Assembly (NCBI GenBank): GCA_022376465.1
Contig: JACDTU010000001.1
Location: forward strand, 1,736,001-1,800,000
DNA from: Cubamyces lactineus
Taxonomy: Eukaryota; Basidiomycota; Agaricomycetes; Polyporales; Polyporaceae
Length of the DNA stretch: 64,000 bases
Direction of reading: 5' to 3'
Shown here: piece by piece, positions 58,745-64,000 of the stretch
Numbering within the stretch: the stretch's first letter is position 1
Layout: each line of letters starts with the position of its first letter
The notes under the pieces: model-generated
What the model saw: only the letters and a program-made list of their open reading frames with translations
Databases searched by the model: none
What the model was told of the DNA's origin: nothing
Program-made: the position numbers and the translations under genes

Positions 58745-60201
58745 ATGGCCTCGGAACGCGTCGAAGACGAGCACCTCGAAGAGGTCGGCGAAGGCGAAGA
58801 GGATGACCAATTTATCGACCCTAATGACGTCCTCGTCGAGGTCGCAGACGATGGCGATCACCCTATGGATGAGGATGAGGATGGATACATGGAGGGCCAA
58901 ATGGAGGGCGAACCGATCCCGGACGAGTCGATCGTATGGGAGGACAACTCTACCCAGCACTTCCCCAATCACAATGGCTCGGTATTCGCGGTATCAACGC
59001 ATCCCACTGCTCCCATAGCCGTGTCCGGAGGTGAAGATGACCTCGGTTACATCTGGGACTTCATGTCTGGCGAGGAGTTTGTCAAGCTCACTGGCCATAC
59101 GGACAGTGTGACCTCAACCGCGTTCAGCAACGACGGTGAGCTCGTCGCGACGGGCGGTATGGACGGCAAGGTCCGGGTATGGAGGAGAGTAGGCAAGGAG
59201 GACTACCGTACATGGGAGTTCCTCACAGAGCTTACCGGCCCGGATGAAGTCATGGTGAGTACAATTACAGCCTACGCACATCTAAGCGATGTCTAATACA
59301 ATATATGCAGTGGTTGAAGTGGCATCCTAAGGGAAATGTGCTTCTTGCTGGGTCGAATGATACTACCGTCTGGCTGTGGCAACGTGAGTATGCACATCAA
59401 GCCTATAGTAGTGTCCAAGCTCAATATGCCCGCCAGTCCCTTCCGGCAACACGATGCAGGTCTTCGCAGGCCATATGGGCCCTGTCACCTGTGGTGACTT
59501 CACCCCCGATGGCAAACGAATCGTCACCGCAGACGCTGAGGGCACTCTCATCTACTGGGATCCTCGCTCACCGACACCAGTATTCAAGCTGACACCCAGC
59601 GACGCGCGGTTTGCGTTGGATGGTATCACCTCTCTTGCGGTCAACCCTGCCTCGACTCTTGCGGTCGTAGGCGGAGCCTCCGGCGGTGTGCGTGTCGTCA
59701 GCTTGAGTAAGGGGGATGTCGTAGGAGCCCTCGCTGGACACAAGGAAGGCGAGAGCGTGGAGGCGGTTGAGTTCGTTGAGCTCGCCACGACTGGGCCATT
59801 ATCTGGCGGTGCTGCGGCTGCATCTGGCGGTGTCGTGGTGACTGGTGCTACGGACGGGAAGGCGTGCATATGGGATCTCAACACGATGAGGCTCAGGGCG
59901 ACTTTGGAGCACGAGGTGAGCGGCAGGACCTGCAGCACTGCGCATCTGTCACCTGCTGACGTGATTTATTGTATAGGATGCGGTGACATCGCTACATCGT
60001 CTACCCTCGCCAAAAGCACACCTCATCGTCTCCGCTTCCGTAGACAAGACGTTGAGGACATGGGATGCGAGGACGGGAACGCTTGTACGCGAACACAAGG
60101 GTCATTCCGGCCCTATTCTCGATGCGTCGCTGGGAATGGGGGGCAGCGTGGTTGTGAGTGCAGGCGATGACGGTGTCTGCCTCGTCTTTTCGACCGAGTA
60201 G
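58745..60201 (+). CDS. SQT1: WD40 protein, Sqt1/AAMP homologue, 4 exons
   Basis: Homologue of yeast Sqt1 and animal AAMP; Sqt1 is the dedicated chaperone of ribosomal protein uL16 (Rpl10) in 60S assembly. Exons 58745-59254, 59311-59383, 59437-59915, 59977-60201 close at 428 aa, the usual length. An acidic N-terminus (about residues 1-65, EEVGEGEEDDQFIDPNDVLVE) precedes WD40 repeats with recognisable GH...WD-type pairs: GSVFAVSTHPTAP then YIWDF; GHTDSVTSTAFSNDG then VRVWRR; WLKWHPKGNVLLAGSNDTT then WLWQ; GHMGPVTCGDFTPDG then IYWD; ATDGKACIWD; SASVDKTLRTWD; and GDDGVCLVF. The acidic tail before the propeller is characteristic of Sqt1. Start context AAAATGG is good. Confidence 0.9.
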
Positions 60202-60635
60202 GGAGATCAATATGGAAATGACGAAGGCTATCATGGATGTATTGTTATTGATTCTAGATTGCGATATTAGTATACTGTAGCCTGCAACTCGGTGCTGTCG
60301 AGGCTCGCGGTGTTGAGGGCGAACGACGTGACATGCCATTTCGGGCGCTGCTAAGGACGCTAAATCTAGACCACGCATGTACCGGCAAATCACCTTCTCA
60401 CCGGGCCCTTACCGCAGCCGCAAGCACAAATGAAACAACATTGTCTTCATGAGTGCTGCGACCTTCCTCCAGTCTGCAGTGCCCTACAGCACGCTGGCCT
60501 CCCGGAACCACTCTGCCAGCGGTCGTACAAAAGCCTTTCAAGGCCCCTTAGTACATCACCGGTACCGCGGCTGCCACCCTACACCATCCACAACATAACC
60601 CACCATCGCTCTTCCAGAGTGGCACACAGATCGAC
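60202..60635. other. Intergenic
   Basis: 3' flank of the WD40 gene and upstream region of the RdRP gene. No gene seen. Confidence 0.5.
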
Positions 60636-63600
60636 ATGGAGATCGAACTTTCTGATCTGAATTATACAGCAACCAAGTGGGATATCAAGCGCGCCTTGGC
60701 CGAGGTTCTACACAAACCCCCCTTCCACCACCCTGAGTCGCACAAAGCACGACCAATGTGAGTATCTCCCTTCCGAACTCGCCATCTCCTCCCTCTCTGA
60801 CCTGGTGTGGTTCAGAAATTTTGAGGTGGTCCTCAACGATGGCCCGGGCAGCCTGCCCAACGACGGCACTGCTGTGCTGATCCTGCCTGACCGAGCGCTC
60901 GGCGAACGCTTTTACAAGTGGGCTATCCACCCAAGCAACCGTCTCCGCGTCTGTGGGAGGAAGGTCTGGCTCAAGATGGGGAAGAAGCGGCCGCCGAGCT
61001 GGCGCGTCACGGTGCTGTTCAAGACGCCCTTCCTCGACCCCATGGTGGAGGCCGAGCGGGAGGCGATCCTCGACCGCATCAAGCGGCTCGACATCATCTT
61101 GGACGCGATCCAGTTCGGAGTGTACTACCGTCGCGCGGACGATTCGCCCAGTGCGCATCGCCGTTTCTCCAACGAGTATGAGATCCGCCGGACGGACACG
61201 TTCTCGGGGCGGCTCTGCCTGGACTACGACCGTAAAATCTTGCGCATTGAGGTACGCGATCGGAACCGCACTGCTAGTCATTCGCTCATTTTACGTTCCT
61301 CCTGATTGGAGATGGGGAACTGCGTATCGGAGGATACGTCCACGCACATTGCCATTGATCTAGCTAACATCAGGAAGATATGCTATGGCGTCAATGACAC
61401 GACTCGCCGGTACTGTGCGTCCCAAACATGTCGTATGAACCTGCTCTTGCTCATCAAGTGGCTTACATTCGTTGCAGACGCTTGTCTCGACCTATTTAAC
61501 CCTCCCAGGTTCGAGCGGTACGAGATGTACAGGTCTTACGGGAAGGAGAAGCGGGACCATAAAGGCTTCCAAGAACGCCTGACCTTTCTCGACAACGCGC
61601 ACAAGTCCATCAAACAATTCGCCTACCAGATGCGTCTCGTCCTGAACGACGCAGGCAGCAGCGCCCTGAAAGAGCTCTGTCGTGAGGCGGGAATTACGCG
61701 TCCTACCAAGGTTCCAATTGACGTCCAGAACTGCGGGTTCTTCAGGCCAGAGACGATGGAAGCTGTCCGGGAGTGGATCGAGGGGTTCGACCTGCCCGTC
61801 GCGTTCCAGCTCGAGGCGCTTCTTCATAACGGCCTTGTGAACACAGGCGACTTGTGGAACCTACGTGCAGATATTGAAGCTCTCTATGAGGAAGACCCGG
61901 GCTTTACGGCGGACGTGCTGCGGCACCTCCACGAGAAGCTGCACTCGAAAGCCCGCGGCGAGGCGAAGTACAGGAACGAAGGCATCGTCGCCTGCTTCCA
62001 GAGTACGGTTGAGACGGATCGTAAGATCGCAGACTCTCTGACGGACAAGAACATTGAGTCGCCAGGGAGCAGCGGTGCGATCAAGTGCTACCACGTCATC
62101 GTGACGCCCACGCGCACACTGCTGGAAGGGCCATTCGACACGCAGTCGAACAGGGTGGTCCGGAAGTACCACGAATATCGCGATTACTTCGTCCGGCTCG
62201 AATTCAGAGAGGAGAACCGTATGAACTTCAGGTGGCCCGACATGGTTCGTCAGATCTCATATCGGCACCCTGCCAAGCTCGTTTCTCACTTGCGCACTCT
62301 TGTAGCACGGCCGGACCCCGATCAAGGAGCGCTTCATCGACGTCCTCAAGCACGGCATCCGCATCGCCGGGCGGCTCTACCGCTTCCTCGGATACTCCAA
62401 CTCGGGCCTGCGCGAGCACACCGCGTGGTTCATGGCCGACTTCGCGCACCCAGACGAGGGCCTCGTCACGCCCGACAAGATCCGCGCGGACCTCGGCGAC
62501 TTCGAGAAGGTGATCCGCATCCCGTCAAAGTACGCGGCGCGCATCGCGCAGGCGTTCAGCGGGACGGACCCGTCTGTGCGCATCCGGCGGGACCAGTGGG
62601 ACCGGATGGACGACCTCGGCACGCATCCGTATGAGCATACCGACGGCCAGGGGACGATCTCGCCGGGTCTTCGCGACAGGATATGGGACGTGCTTGTTCA
62701 GGCGCAGCCTGACAAGGCGAAGCTTACACTGAAGCCATCTGCAGTACGTCTGCATGTCCTCTGATGCAACGTTATCACCTAGTCACTGACCGCATACGTA
62801 GTTCCAGATGCGGTTCCTTGGTGGGTACCCATTGACGCCTACGCGTTGAGTATCGATGTTGTTAGTGATCGTTGACATATACCCCCAGGATTCAAGGGAA
62901 TCGTGGCGGTGGACGAGAGGCTCGAGGGCGTATGCATGCGTCTCCGCCCGTCGATGGACAAGTTCCAGGCTCGCGACGAGAGCGAAGCGGAGATCGAGAT
63001 CGCGAAAGCGTTCGTCTACCCTGGCACAGCGCGCCTCTGCCGGTGCGTCTCCCCCACGAGCATGATCCTCACCACATACGGGTACGAAAGAGAGCTGACC
63101 CGCGACGTGCCCCCCACCCAGGCCGCTCATCATGGTCCTCGAAGACCTCGGCGTGCGCAAAGAAGCGTTCCTCGCGCTGCAGAACCAGGCAATGTGCGCC
63201 GTCGTGACCGCGATCGACACGCTCGACAGCACGGTCGCGCTCCTGCGCAAGCACGACCTCGGGCACCACTTTGGCCTGCGCTGGGTGCTGCAGCACCTCG
63301 GGGCGCGCGGGATGGGCATGCCGAAGGAGGGCGCGCGGCGCGCGATGGACGACGCGTTCGTGCTGCGGCTCGTGCGCTGTGCGCAGAGCCACATCCTGCG
63401 CGAGATCAAGCACGAGGCGCGCATCCCGATCCCGAACGCGCACCAGCTTGTGGGCGTCGCGGACGAGGGCCCGGCGTGGGCGAAGGAGGTCGGGGCGGAG
63501 AACGTGCTCTGCTTGAAGAAGGGCGAGATCTTTGGTGCGTACACTTACACTTGAAGGGGTCGTCGCCTGGCGCTATGGAGGTCTAATGAGGCCGGACTGC

Positions 63601-64000
63601 GTAATAGCGTGCATTCAACAGCCGGACAGCGATGAGTGCGAGTATATACAAGGGCAGGTCTCGATCTCGCGGTCTCCGCACATTCACCCTGGGGACGGTC
63701 AGTAGCCTGCTCGTCCTCTCTGTATGTCTACGAGAGCAGTACTCACGCACCTATGTGCAGTGCAACGCGTGAAGGCGATCGGGAAGCCACCAGACGGCAA
63801 GCTCTGCTTCTTCAGGAACCTGCGCAACATCGTCGTGCTCCCTTCCGTCGGTGCGTAATCCGCTACGTCGGTGCGCAGTGGGCGCAAGCTGACGCTACGA
63901 TATCCAACTAGGCGAACGGTCGTTGGCGTCCTGCCTCGCTGGCGGTGACGTGGACGGGTAAGCACAATCTCGCGTCATATGTCTCATGGTCGCTGTGCTG
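60636..64000 (+). CDS. Cellular RNA-dependent RNA polymerase, 3'-truncated by window end
   Basis: QDE-1/RDR-type polymerase of RNA silencing, making double-stranded RNA from single-stranded templates. Exons seen: 60636-60757, 60816-61251, 61312-61414, 61478-62244, 62306-62743, 62802-62820, 62889-63042, 63122-63534, 63653-63697, 63761-63850, 63913-63958; phases agree and give about 877 residues, and the gene continues past 64000. Family motifs: DLFNPPRFERYEM, GFFRPETMEAVREW, AGRLYRFLGYSNSGLREHTAWFM, FQMRFLGGFKGIVAVDE (across a 19-nt exon), SRSPHIHPGDVQRVKA, and SLASCLAGGDVDG, which should continue to the catalytic DxDGD aspartates in the next exon. Intron 61415-61477 is 63 nt with no stop, so a naive reading runs through it. 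The weakest junction is at 61311. Confidence 0.9.

Noticed and set aside
61415..61477. Coding reading through the RdRP frame at this point
   Set aside because: The 63-nt stretch is stop-free but has GTGCGT and TTGCAG ends, and removing it restores YACLDLFNPPRFE-like family sequence.
1..64000. CRISPR arrays, operons, bacterial-type signals
   Set aside because: Spliced genes, TATA elements and fungal families throughout; no regularly spaced repeats seen.

Overview
The window is nuclear DNA of an agaricomycete fungus, most likely a wood-decaying (white-rot type) Polyporales relative. The genes are packed with introns of about 50-65 nt with GT-AG ends and CTAAC/CTGAC-like branch sites. The coding DNA is GC-rich. 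The gene set includes an AA14 lytic polysaccharide monooxygenase, a bicupin oxalate decarboxylase, an NCS1 permease, a GH13 alpha-amylase, a DUF6729 AT-hook protein and a cellular RNA-dependent RNA polymerase. All gene models below were spliced by hand from the sequence; where I say a model closes, every exon phase adds up from ATG to stop.

Layout. 1-2.1 kb: no gene seen. 2.1-4.6 kb (+): secreted oxalate decarboxylase. 4.6-10.1 kb: gene-poor, with a diverged tandem duplication (6.8-7.5 kb) and a 712-bp non-autonomous hAT-like element with an 8-bp target duplication (8.25-8.97 kb). 10.1-11.2 kb (+): unknown Pro/Ser-rich protein. 12.9-16.7 kb (-): two tandem paralogous single-pass membrane proteins ending in PPxY motifs. 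17-18.1 kb: a possible decayed gene holding a perfect 35-bp palindrome. 18.5-20.4 kb (-): AA14 LPMO. 21.4-25.2 kb (+): AT-hook/DUF6729 protein and a DUF4112 protein. 25.4-29.5 kb (-): two conserved-looking but unrecognised proteins. 31.3-36.4 kb (+): an Hsp70-like ATPase fused in frame to an ~870-residue low-complexity and charged-helix tail. 36.9-39.2 kb (+): coiled-coil/AT-hook protein. 39.5-41.0 kb (-): MYND zinc-finger protein. 41.7-42.8 kb (+): short-chain dehydrogenase. 43.8-46.0 kb (+): NCS1 permease. 46.5-47.6 kb (-): NAD(P)-binding epimerase-like protein. 50.1-55.6 kb: intracellular-type alpha-amylase (+) converging tail to tail with a sugar permease (-). 57.0-58.4 kb (-): TDP2-like phosphodiesterase. 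58.7-60.2 kb (+): Sqt1/AAMP-type WD40 protein. 60.6 kb to the end (+): RNA-dependent RNA polymerase, cut by the window edge just after the catalytic GGDVDG.

How the genes may work together. Oxalate decarboxylase and AA14 LPMO fit an extracellular wood-decay secretome (oxalate detoxification, attack on xylan-coated cellulose). Amylase plus sugar permease look like an alpha-glucan/sugar use pair. Permease, SDR, MYND, Sqt1 and TDP2-like genes are housekeeping or metabolic. The RdRP belongs to RNA silencing (quelling-type).

The most unusual points are a predicted 4-nt micro-exon in the amylase gene, the Hsp70-charged-helix fusion, two GC-AG introns, and the hAT-like element.
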